A DNA stretch of 17,924 nt from CAYPXN01 sp964414715 (GTDB lineage Bacteria; UBA10199; JADFYH01): the NCBI GenBank assembly GCA_964414715.1, contig CAYPXN010000096.1, positions 1-17,924 of the forward strand, given 5' to 3'. This document shows, one piece after another, positions 1 to 7,094 of the stretch. Under the pieces are notes generated by a model, which saw nothing but the letters and a program-made list of their open reading frames with translations, was not told the origin of the DNA and did no database searches. Each line of letters starts with the position of its first letter. The stretch's first letter is position 1. The position numbers were made by a program, and so were the translations under genes.

Positions 1-1
1 G

Positions 2-448
2 GAAATATTCAGCACGCACCCTACTCACAGATACGAATATTTTACAGGTACTTCTGCTGCAGCTCCTCACGTAACAGGTGCAGCGGCTTTAATCTGGTCT
101 TTAAATCCTGACCTTAATTATTCTGAAGTCAAACGACTCATTCTAGAGACAACAGATTCCCAAAGTTCTTTATCTGGAAAAACACTGACGGGAGGTCGTT
201 TAAATATTGGAAAAGCAGTCGAAGCTTCTCCTGCAGCAGGAGGGCATCTATTAGAATCACCCAGCACACTCCCCTCCGCAAATCAAAGCAGTAATGCAAA
301 CAGTAGTGCTGACTCCAACATTTCAGCCCAGTCGGGTGGATGTAGCTTCAACAAAAACAGCAAGCAAACTCATCCTGTTTATATTTTATTATTATTTTTT
401 ACAGCAGGAATTTTCTTCACAATCCGGAATGAAAAAAAGAAAAATTAG
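2..448 (+). CDS. Subtilisin-family (S8) serine protease, C-terminal fragment with Cys-TM-basic tail
   Basis: Only the 3' end is present; the frame is open from base 2 to a TAG at 446-448. The translation carries GTSAAAPHV (bases about 56-82), the box around the catalytic serine of subtilases, followed by the usual helix (GAAALIWSLNPDLNYSEVK) and the GGRLNIGKAV end of the S8 fold. The catalytic Asp and His would lie upstream. After the domain comes a Ser/Asn/Ala-rich linker, then GGCSF (Cys codon 341-343), a hydrophobic stretch of about 17 residues (PVYILLLFFTAGIFFTI) and a basic end (RNEKKKN). This layout resembles the C-terminal sorting tails (MYXO-CTERM, Synerg-CTERM and JDVT-CTERM types) that hold exported proteins until processing. 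The enzyme is therefore probably exported and surface- or membrane-attached. The gene converges on korB and overlaps its stop by 4 bp. The family call is firm; the substrate is unknown. Confidence 0.88.
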   Translation, partial: EIFSTHPTHRYEYFTGTSAAAPHVTGAAALIWSLNPDLNYSEVKRLILETTDSQSSLSGKTLTGGRLNIGKAVEASPAAGGHLLESPSTLPSANQSSNANSSADSNISAQSGGCSFNKNSKQTHPVYILLLFFTAGIFFTIRNEKKKN

Positions 449-1467
449 GAAACCGTCCAGGTTTCACCACTATTCAACAACTTCTCCAGATTTCCTTTTC
501 CATAAGTTGTGACAGCATACTTCACTTGACCTTCCACCATTTCTTCGTAAGTAGGTTTTGTAACCGATCTAAAAACACCTAAAGGAATGGGAAATTCTGG
601 CATATTCATACGCGCCAACATGTTTGCATAAAACATGTCATTCAAATCAGGCTGATGGACAATCAAATCTGCGGGAGGATTCGCAGGATCGAATTCTATC
701 ACTTCAGGAACGAGTCCATTCATTCGAACTCCTTTGTTCTTGTCTTTACCAAAAACAAGAGGCTTTCCTGCTACAAGCTTGATTCCATGATCATCTTTTA
801 CTGTTTTATCACTAACGTCTCCAAAAGCGTTATCATTGAAAATTACGCAATTTTGAAAAATTTCTACAAAAGCAATCCCTTTGTGTTTGGCTGCCGCTTC
901 AAAAACTTCACCCATATGCTTCACATCAGTATCCACTGTTCGAGCAACAAAGGTGGCATCACAAGCCAAAGCAAGTGAAATAGGATTCAAGGGATAATCC
1001 ACACTTCCTTGGGGGGAAGATTTGGTTTTCTTTCCAATCTCAGAAGTAGGACTGTATTGTCCCTTGGTAAGACCATAAATACGGTTGTTAAAAAGAAGAA
1101 TTTTTAAATCCACATTCCTTCGGATGGCATGAATGAGATGATTGCCTCCGATACTCAGACCATCTCCGTCTCCCGTAACCACCCAAACAGACAGATCAGG
1201 TTGATAAGTTTTCACACCTGTTGCAATTGCCGGAGCACGGCCATGAATAGTATGAAAACCAAAGGTATTCATATAATAAGGAAAACGGCTTGAACAACCA
1301 ATCCCAGAAACGAATACATATTTTTCTTTCGGAATATTCAATTTAGGTAATACGTTTTGAATTTGTGCCAGGATGGCATAGTCACCACATCCTGGACACC
1401 ATCGAACATCCTGGTCACTGATAAAATCTTTTCTTGTTTGAACAACATTATTAGAGGGCTGCGACAT
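445..1467 (-). CDS. korB: 2-oxoglutarate:ferredoxin oxidoreductase, beta subunit
   Basis: TPP-binding subunit of the enzyme that reversibly converts 2-oxoglutarate, CoA and oxidised ferredoxin to succinyl-CoA, CO2 and reduced ferredoxin in the cytoplasm. At 340 residues the length is normal for the family. Visible features are CPGCGDYAILA (Cys24, Cys27), Cys58 in SGIGCSSR and Cys207 in QNCVIF, the expected ligands of the [4Fe-4S] cluster in this subunit class, and the TPP/Mg motif GDGDGLSIGGNH (residues 99-110) followed by NNRIYGLTKGQYSPTS. The ATG at 1465-1467 lies inside the 3' end of korA (17-bp overlap), so the two are probably translationally coupled. The 2-oxoacid assignment (2-oxoglutarate rather than pyruvate) rests on the two-gene architecture and overall resemblance; a related 2-oxoacid substrate cannot be excluded. 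Confidence 0.93.
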   Translation of the reverse strand: MSQPSNNVVQTRKDFISDQDVRWCPGCGDYAILAQIQNVLPKLNIPKEKYVFVSGIGCSSRFPYYMNTFGFHTIHGRAPAIATGVKTYQPDLSVWVVTGDGDGLSIGGNHLIHAIRRNVDLKILLFNNRIYGLTKGQYSPTSEIGKKTKSSPQGSVDYPLNPISLALACDATFVARTVDTDVKHMGEVFEAAAKHKGIAFVEIFQNCVIFNDNAFGDVSDKTVKDDHGIKLVAGKPLVFGKDKNKGVRMNGLVPEVIEFDPANPPADLIVHQPDLNDMFYANMLARMNMPEFPIPLGVFRSVTKPTYEEMVEGQVKYAVTTYGKGNLEKLLNSGETWTVS

Positions 1468-3343
1468 TTTTCACCTCAACGCTTGAAGATAATAAGGATT
1501 GAACCGCTTCCACAATTTCCTGGATCTTGAAGGGCTTTCCTTGAACTTTACAAAGACTCTTTGAGTCGACAAGATATTTGGAACGAAGCATGGCATTCAA
1601 TTGTCCGAGATTCAACTCCGCGACAAGAACCTTCTTAAAGTTTTTCAGAATTTGCCCTAAATTTTTTGGGAAAGGATTTAAATAGCGGATATGCGCCGAA
1701 CTTACAGCCAGACCCTGCTTTTGCAAATGCTCTACGGCAGAAGTAATGGCACCATAAGTTCCTCCCCAGCCGAGAACCAATACATCTCCTTGCGTTTTTC
1801 CAAAGACTTCCAAATCAGGAATGTCAGCTTCAATTCCTGCAATTTTTGCTGCTCGCAAGTTGATCATCTTTTGATGATTCATGGGATCATAACTTACATT
1901 CCCTGTCACATCTTCTTTTTCCAAACCACCGATACGATGCTCCAATCCTGGAGTACCCGGAATGGCCCAAGGTCTTGCCAAGGTTTTTGGATCTCTCAGG
2001 TAAGGAAGAAACTTGTCTCCTTGAATCGAGTCTTTATGGGCATATTTTACTTCAATTTTAGGAAGACTTTGAATCGAAGGAATCAACCAGGGTTCACTTC
2101 CATTTGCCAGGTAACCATCCGACAAATATAAAACAGGAGTCATGTATTTCACGGCAATTCGCACGGCTTCAATAGCCATATTAAAACAGTCACCAGGTGT
2201 TGCAGGAGCTATGACAGGAATCGGGCTTTCCCCATTTCTTCCATACATCGCTTGTAACAAGTCCGCCTGTTCTGTTTTGGTAGGCAACCCTGTGCTCGGC
2301 CCCCCTCTTTGGACGTTCACAACAATCAAAGGCAACTCAGCCATAATTGCCAAATTCAAAGCTTCACTCTTTAAAGCAAGACCAGGACCACTGGTTCCTG
2401 TAAGAGCAATCGCACCGGCATAAGCTCCTCCGATTGCAGCTCCTATTGCGGCGATTTCATCTTCAGCCTGAAAACTTTTTACTCCAAAATTTTTCAACTT
2501 AGAAAGTTCATGTAGAATGTCAGAAGCAGGTGTAATCGGATAGCTGCAGTAAAACAGGGGGGAATTTGCCAATTCACAAGCAGTGACAAATCCAATAGCT
2601 GTCGCCTGATTTCCCATGATGTTGCGATATTTCCCAGGCTTCAATTTGGCGGGCAAAATTTTGTAATGGACAGAAATCACTTCACTGGTTTCTGCGTAAT
2701 GATAACCCGCCTTCAAAGCTAGAATGTTTGCCTTTGCCACTTCAGGTTCTTTGAATTTAGTTTGGATCCATTGAATAGTAACGTCCATGGGCCGATCGTA
2801 CATCCAATACATCATTCCCAAGGCGAAAAAATTCTTACAACGATCTTTTTCTTTTCCGGTTAATTGCAATTCACTCAAAGCAGTTTGATTCAAAGAAGTA
2901 ACGGGAACTTGAAATACCCGGTATGCTTGCAAAGATCCATCTTCTAAAGGATTAGATTTATAGCCTGCACGTTCAAGGTTACGATCTATAAAAGCGTCTT
3001 TATTTATAATGATAATTCCACCGGGAGGGACATCTCTCAAGTTTGCCTTCAAAGCAGCTGGATTCATTGCCACCAAAACATCAGGTTGATCTCCCGGAGT
3101 ACGAATTTCTTTGCTTGAAAAATTCAATTGAAAAGCACTCACCCCTGCAAGAGAGCCGGCAGGTGCTCTAATTTCAGCAGGATAATCTGGCAAGGTCGCC
3201 AAATCATTTCCAAAGATTGCCGTAGTGCTTGTAAATTGTGTTCCTGTGAGTTGCATTCCATCACCGGAATCTCCGGCAAAACGAATTACGACATCTTCTT
3301 TTTCTTCTAATTTCTTGGCTTGAGGAAGGGGTTCTGAAGTCAT
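1451..3343 (-). CDS. korA: 2-oxoglutarate:ferredoxin oxidoreductase, fused gamma-alpha subunit
   Basis: Partner of KorB. The 630-residue protein fuses the gamma domain (about residues 15-215, opening with VIRFAGDSGDGMQLTG) to the alpha/pyrimidine-binding domain (from about 240), as in the two-subunit KorAB enzymes. The alpha part shows YPITPASDILHEL (268-280), the acidic FQAEDEIAAIGAAIGGAYAG segment and TGTSGPGLALKSE (315-327), typical of the subunit that completes the TPP site. The C-terminal part (LGWGGTYGAI onward) matches the domain found at the end of such alpha subunits. The ATG at 3341-3343 is preceded by AAAGGATTAAA, a suitable ribosome binding site. No ferredoxin domain is fused and no ferredoxin gene is adjacent, so the electron partner must be encoded elsewhere. 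In metabolism it can serve an oxidative or a reductive TCA cycle; the sequence does not say which. Confidence 0.94.
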   Translation of the reverse strand: MTSEPLPQAKKLEEKEDVVIRFAGDSGDGMQLTGTQFTSTTAIFGNDLATLPDYPAEIRAPAGSLAGVSAFQLNFSSKEIRTPGDQPDVLVAMNPAALKANLRDVPPGGIIIINKDAFIDRNLERAGYKSNPLEDGSLQAYRVFQVPVTSLNQTALSELQLTGKEKDRCKNFFALGMMYWMYDRPMDVTIQWIQTKFKEPEVAKANILALKAGYHYAETSEVISVHYKILPAKLKPGKYRNIMGNQATAIGFVTACELANSPLFYCSYPITPASDILHELSKLKNFGVKSFQAEDEIAAIGAAIGGAYAGAIALTGTSGPGLALKSEALNLAIMAELPLIVVNVQRGGPSTGLPTKTEQADLLQAMYGRNGESPIPVIAPATPGDCFNMAIEAVRIAVKYMTPVLYLSDGYLANGSEPWLIPSIQSLPKIEVKYAHKDSIQGDKFLPYLRDPKTLARPWAIPGTPGLEHRIGGLEKEDVTGNVSYDPMNHQKMINLRAAKIAGIEADIPDLEVFGKTQGDVLVLGWGGTYGAITSAVEHLQKQGLAVSSAHIRYLNPFPKNLGQILKNFKKVLVAELNLGQLNAMLRSKYLVDSKSLCKVQGKPFKIQEIVEAVQSLLSSSVEVKNVAAL

Positions 3344-3385
3344 TTTAATCCTTTTCTCTTTAAAGACCCTTGAATATCAAAGGGA

Positions 3386-3423
3386 TAATGCAGTGCATTA
3401 GGATGCTTCCTTATGTGAATCAA
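3386..3423 (-). promoter_or_regulatory. Putative korAB promoter with a palindrome over the -10
   Basis: On the minus strand TTGATT (3418-3423) and TAATGC (3395-3400) are 17 bp apart, about 50 bp before the korA start. The perfect inverted repeat TAATGCA-N-TGCATTA (3386-3400) covers this -10. A palindrome in that position is what a repressor operator would look like. Hexamer matches are moderate and no regulator is identified. Confidence 0.4.
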
Positions 3424-3456
3424 TCATAATTTTCAAGGGGGATTTTGTATTTAATT

Positions 3457-4125
3457 TCAGGTGTCCGTTTGAGGAATTAACAAGAGATTGCGAGCTTCTT
3501 CTCGAACTGCTGGACTTGCTTCGGAATCCTTTTTGACCAAATTTTCAAGAATTTTTTTAGCATCCTCAGTCTTATTTTGAGCCTGATAAACCGCCGCCAA
3601 ACGTAATAAACTCCAATCTTTTAGATAGTTTTTGGAGTCAGAGGAGGCTTGATCATATAAAGACTCTGCATTCTTCCAATCTTTCTTGTTTTCGTAACAA
3701 ACTCCCATTTTCATATAAACCAAGCTGCGAAGCACCTGGTTTTCACCATGTCCCACATACTTATCCAAATCACTAATTACCTCGTCACATTTTCCCTCTT
3801 TCATGGCATCATTGGATAATTCCAGAGAAGCCCAAATTCCAATCGGCGCATAGAGATTTGATTTACGAATATCTTGCAGGACTTGGTCTTCAGCTTCGCT
3901 TCCCGCTTTTTGAGCGGTATAAATTTTTTCAGCGAGCTTATCGGAACGCTTCGCATGAAACGCGCTCCAGAATACGGTTCCCAAGCCCACGATAATTGCA
4001 ATCACTAAAACTGCAATTACAATAGGACCATTGGCGTAAGCTTTGTGATATAGGGAATCGAAAAAAGAAATAAACTCATCGTCTTTTTTGTTTTTCTTTT
4101 GGGGTAATCGTTCGTAAGTGGCCAT
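3457..4125 (-). CDS. Membrane-anchored tetratricopeptide-repeat protein (YfgM-like architecture)
   Basis: A 222-residue protein with a Lys-rich cytoplasmic N-terminus (residues 1-30), one hydrophobic helix (about 34-55, PIVIAVLVIAIIVGLGTVFW) and a helical domain that should lie in the periplasm. The C-terminal half contains TPR-like pairs, for example VYMKMGVCYENKKDWKNAES and LLRLAAVYQAQNKTEDAKKI. This matches the architecture of YfgM and related TPR proteins that in E. coli associate with the SecYEG translocon and PpiD; membership here is inferred from architecture, not from a specific signature. The ATG at 4123-4125 follows AGAGGATATT, a good ribosome binding site. About 110 bp separate it from hemA upstream and korA downstream, so it may be its own unit. 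It could also be a generic TPR scaffold. Confidence 0.7.
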   Translation of the reverse strand: MATYERLPQKKNKKDDEFISFFDSLYHKAYANGPIVIAVLVIAIIVGLGTVFWSAFHAKRSDKLAEKIYTAQKAGSEAEDQVLQDIRKSNLYAPIGIWASLELSNDAMKEGKCDEVISDLDKYVGHGENQVLRSLVYMKMGVCYENKKDWKNAESLYDQASSDSKNYLKDWSLLRLAAVYQAQNKTEDAKKILENLVKKDSEASPAVREEARNLLLIPQTDT

Positions 4126-4182
4126 AATATCCTCTATAAATCGAATTGAGGACTACTCGAAAAAAAGAAGAGAGTAAATGAA

Positions 4183-4209
4183 ATTATAAAGCATTTTTCA
4201 CTTTTGCAA
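4183..4209 (-). promoter_or_regulatory. Putative promoter for the TPR gene
   Basis: A perfect minus-strand TATAAT (4183-4188) lies about 58 bp before the TPR gene start, with TTGCAA (4204-4209) upstream. The 15-bp spacing is shorter than ideal, so the -35 assignment is uncertain. Confidence 0.4.
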
Positions 4210-4237
4210 GAAAATGGAAGTAATATAAAAACACTCC

Positions 4238-5512
4238 CTACACTTCATCCAACCTGAAAATTTTCTGGATAATTTCCAGATAAGTATGAGGATGCGTTTC
4301 TTTTTCCAAATCCTGTGTCTTGAGAGCTAAAAGCGGATCATGCAAAATCTTATTTACAATGGCACTACTCATCGAATCCAAAATCGTCTTTTGCTCGGGA
4401 GTGATATCTTTCAATTTTGAAAGAGCTTTCTGAATTTCTTGCTCACGAATTTTTTCAAACTTCTTGGCCAACAAATGAATGGTGGGAGTTACAGATAAAT
4501 GATCAAGTTCTTGTATAAATTTTTTAGTTTCCTGCCTTGCAATTTCCTCACCTTTTAATGCTTCTTGAGAACGTTCTTTCTGATTGGCATCCACGAGCGA
4601 ATTCAAATCATCCAGATCATAAAGATAAACATTATAAATATTATTAATCGCTGGATCCACATTCCTTGGCAAAGAAATATCAATAATAAACATGGGGCTG
4701 TTTTTGCGAAGCTTCATTGTTTTATGAATATGATCGGGTTTTAGAATGTAGTCTTCTGCTGCGGTGGAAGTAATCACCATATCCACCATGGGAAGGGAAA
4801 AGTAAAAGTCTTCAAAATGAAGCGGTTTTCCTTCGCAAGCAGCGGCAATCTCTTTGGCTTTTTCAAAATTACGATTGGCCACCCAAATTTCTGCAACCCC
4901 CTGCCCTTTCAAATGCTTGGAAGCCAATTGCCCCATCTTCCCCGCTCCCAGCAAAAGAACTTTTCGCCCCTTAAGGTCACCGAATATTTTTTTGGCCAAC
5001 ATGACCGCCATATAACTGATACTTACCGGACCTGAAGCGATTTCTGTTTCACTGCGAATTTTTTTTGCAACATGAAAAACCCGATGAAGATAGCGATTCA
5101 AAAAACTTCCCAGAGTTCCCGACTCGGAAGCCAACTCATAAGCCTCTTTCATTTGCCCCATAATCTGGGGTTCACCCAAAACCATTGAATCAAGACTCGA
5201 GGCAACTCGACAACCATGCAACACCGCCTGATCCCCACTCCAGGAATAAAGATGTGTTTGAATTTCTTCGAGGGGAACCTTCTGAAAATCAGACAAAAAT
5301 TTTTGAATTTGATGTATGGAACTTTCAGTTTTCAGAGTCGCTCCGTAAACCTCCACACGATTACAGGTGGAGAGAATCATCGCCTCTTCCAAAATATCCA
5401 AATCCAGAAGCTGTGAAAGAGCCATCGGGATTTTTTCATTCGAAAATGCAATCTTTTCCCGAACAGACACAGGAGCCGTTTTATGATTGAGGCCGACCAC
5501 CACTAGCTTCAT
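4238..5512 (-). CDS. hemA: Glutamyl-tRNA reductase
   Basis: Reduces glutamyl-tRNA(Glu) to glutamate-1-semialdehyde with NADPH, the committed step of C5-pathway tetrapyrrole synthesis in the cytoplasm. The 424-residue protein has the usual length and order: catalytic domain opening VVGLNHKTAPVSVRE, the active-site cysteine Cys50 in ILSTCNRVEVYG, the SLDSMVLGEPQIMGQMKEAY motif (106-125), an NADPH-binding domain with LLLGAGKMG (187-195), and the long C-terminal helical dimerisation domain with a linker rich in K/E/Q. Its ATG overlaps the hemX-like stop as ATGA (5509-5512), so the two are coupled. GAGGTG lies upstream of the start. No hemC or hemB follows; the next gene on the same strand is the TPR gene after 112 bp. 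Confidence 0.97.
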   Translation of the reverse strand: MKLVVVGLNHKTAPVSVREKIAFSNEKIPMALSQLLDLDILEEAMILSTCNRVEVYGATLKTESSIHQIQKFLSDFQKVPLEEIQTHLYSWSGDQAVLHGCRVASSLDSMVLGEPQIMGQMKEAYELASESGTLGSFLNRYLHRVFHVAKKIRSETEIASGPVSISYMAVMLAKKIFGDLKGRKVLLLGAGKMGQLASKHLKGQGVAEIWVANRNFEKAKEIAAACEGKPLHFEDFYFSLPMVDMVITSTAAEDYILKPDHIHKTMKLRKNSPMFIIDISLPRNVDPAINNIYNVYLYDLDDLNSLVDANQKERSQEALKGEEIARQETKKFIQELDHLSVTPTIHLLAKKFEKIREQEIQKALSKLKDITPEQKTILDSMSSAIVNKILHDPLLALKTQDLEKETHPHTYLEIIQKIFRLDEV

Positions 5513-6306
5513 AGATGTTGCACCTCAAGAAATGTAAAAAGAATGACCACAAAACCCAGAATGGATAGTAAAATACTCCTTTTACCCTTCCATCCTGCAG
5601 AAAAACGAAGTTGAAAAAAGAAGGCATAAAGCAACCAGGCAACGATAGTAAAAAGCTGGCGAGGATCGTCGAAAAAGTAAACCCCTTTCACCGTTTTTGC
5701 CCAGGCTGAACCTGAAACAATTCCCAAGGTAAGTAACACGAAGCCAACACTCAAGGCTTTGTAATGCAAACTTTCTAGAACGTCGAGAGAAGGAAGTTTT
5801 TCAGACCACATTTTCTTATGCTTTAACTGGTATTCCTGAAAGAGAAACAAAATACTCATAATAAAACAAAGCGAGAATACGGAAAAAGCCAGAAATGCAA
5901 ACACAATATGAACTGCCGCCCAAGGAGATTGCATCACCACATTTGAAAAGGAGTATTTTACAGAACGAAAATGGGCGAAAATCGAAAGAATTAAAATTGC
6001 AGGCAAGAAAAGACAAGCTGCCAAATCCATCGGATATTTTATTGTCAAAAGCAAAAAAACTGCGGCCAAAATCCAGGCACTTAAAAAATAAGCATCCCCC
6101 GAAGTGAGAATAAATGGATAGCCTGTTTGAAAAAACTGGTAAGCAATGGAAATGGCTTGAAGCAAAAAACCCATCAAAAGAAATCTTTTACCTAAAGCCG
6201 AAAGGATCTTTTTTCTAAAAACCAACTTTGAAAAATAAAAAAGCGCCGAAGAAGCATAAATTACTAAGGCAATATGCACTAAATAAAAATTAAGCATGTT
6301 TATCAT
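5509..6306 (-). CDS. HemX/CcsA-family integral membrane protein
   Basis: About 265 residues with roughly eight hydrophobic helices (for example LVHIALVIYASSALFYF, YFLSAWILAAVFLLLTI and WAAVHIVFAFLAFSVFSLCF). The region SGSAWAKTVKGVYFFDDPRQ followed by IVAWLLYAFF matches the end of the CcsA/HemX family, but the tryptophan-rich WWD signature of true cytochrome c synthases is not present. That favours a HemX-type role next to hemA: in Bacillus HemX affects the level of HemA. A histidine sits in helix 1 (LVHIAL) and another in WAAVHIV. The open frame starts at a TTG (6315), which has only 2 bp between it and the GGGGA motif. I chose the ATG at 6304-6306, 11 bp after GGGGA; the ATG at 6295-6297 is a third option. 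It overlaps the siroheme gene upstream and hemA downstream, pointing to one operon. Confidence 0.8.
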   Translation of the reverse strand: MINMLNFYLVHIALVIYASSALFYFSKLVFRKKILSALGKRFLLMGFLLQAISIAYQFFQTGYPFILTSGDAYFLSAWILAAVFLLLTIKYPMDLAACLFLPAILILSIFAHFRSVKYSFSNVVMQSPWAAVHIVFAFLAFSVFSLCFIMSILFLFQEYQLKHKKMWSEKLPSLDVLESLHYKALSVGFVLLTLGIVSGSAWAKTVKGVYFFDDPRQLFTIVAWLLYAFFFQLRFSAGWKGKRSILLSILGFVVILFTFLEVQHL

Positions 6307-6928
6307 CCAATCCAAGATCCCCGATGATTTTCTCTACACAATGAAAAGGTTTGCTTCCCATTAACTCCCCACAAACGTTTTCACCTTTTTCGTCCATATA
6401 GAGAGCAAATTCTTTTGCCCTACCGAGTTGTATCATCTTTTGCCTAACTTCAAAAATTTTATTCAGAGCTTGTTCAAACTCGTCTGAGAATTTTTTCTCG
6501 AAATACTTTCTTAGTATTTTTGAAAAAAAAGGCCCTCTCCCTCCGGTTGAAATCGTCAATAAGAGATCTCCTTTTTCTACTCGAGCTGGAATTGTGAAAT
6601 CACATTCCTCTGGTTGATCCACCGCGTTTAATAAAATTTTCATTTCTCGGGTATCTTGATAAATTTGACGGTTGCACTCAGAATCATTCGTAGCTGCAAA
6701 AACCAAAAACACATCTCTTAAGTCTTCTTTATGATAAGCGCGCAACTCCAAAGTTAATTTTTCCTGAACTGCCAAATCTCGTATCGGGGACGAAGCCTGT
6801 TTGGCCACAACACAAATATTGGCCCCCGCCTTCATTAAGCCTTCTATCTTTTGAAAGGCAACGGAACCGGCACCAATCACCAAAACCTTCTTATTTTTAA
6901 GGTCTAAATTTATCGGATAATATCTCAC
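6290..6928 (-). CDS. Precorrin-2 dehydrogenase / sirohydrochlorin ferrochelatase (Met8/CysG-N type)
   Basis: Oxidises precorrin-2 to sirohydrochlorin with NAD+ and may insert iron to give siroheme. The 212-residue protein equals the N-terminal half of CysG without the methyltransferase domain, a common stand-alone form. It begins with YYPINLDLKNKKVLVIGAGS; GAGSVA (19-24) is the NAD-binding turn. Asp104 in LLNAVDQPEECDFTIP matches the catalytic aspartate of this family. The TISTGGRGPFFSKILRKYFE stretch corresponds to the conserved TGGxSP-like helix of the dimerisation domain. The start is a GTG at 6926-6928; the sequence before it (AGAAG, 6 bp away) is only a weak ribosome binding site. It heads the cluster with hemX and hemA. 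Many genomes carry a downstream hemC in this cluster; none is seen here. Confidence 0.92.
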   Translation of the reverse strand: MRYYPINLDLKNKKVLVIGAGSVAFQKIEGLMKAGANICVVAKQASSPIRDLAVQEKLTLELRAYHKEDLRDVFLVFAATNDSECNRQIYQDTREMKILLNAVDQPEECDFTIPARVEKGDLLLTISTGGRGPFFSKILRKYFEKKFSDEFEQALNKIFEVRQKMIQLGRAKEFALYMDEKGENVCGELMGSKPFHCVEKIIGDLGLDDKHA

Positions 6929-7094
6929 TTAGACTTCTCTATGGCAGCAAAAGCTTTGCGTCAATGGCGGAGATAAAGATTGTTAATCCTTGTTAAACGG
7001 AAAAATGACGTCTTGTCTGATTGTGTATTGTGACTTCCAGATGAATTTGAGAAAATTTAAAGCAAAGCCAATTTCAAATAAAGAAGGGGTACAT

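Noticed and set aside
6307..6315. TTG start of the hemX-like gene at 6315
   Set aside because: Only 2 bp separate it from the GGGGA motif; the ATG three codons later is better placed.
6990..7094. Upstream extension of the lipoprotein frame to an ATG at 6990
   Set aside because: It would bury the signal peptide and lipobox 35 residues inside the protein; the ATG at 7095 has a good ribosome binding site.
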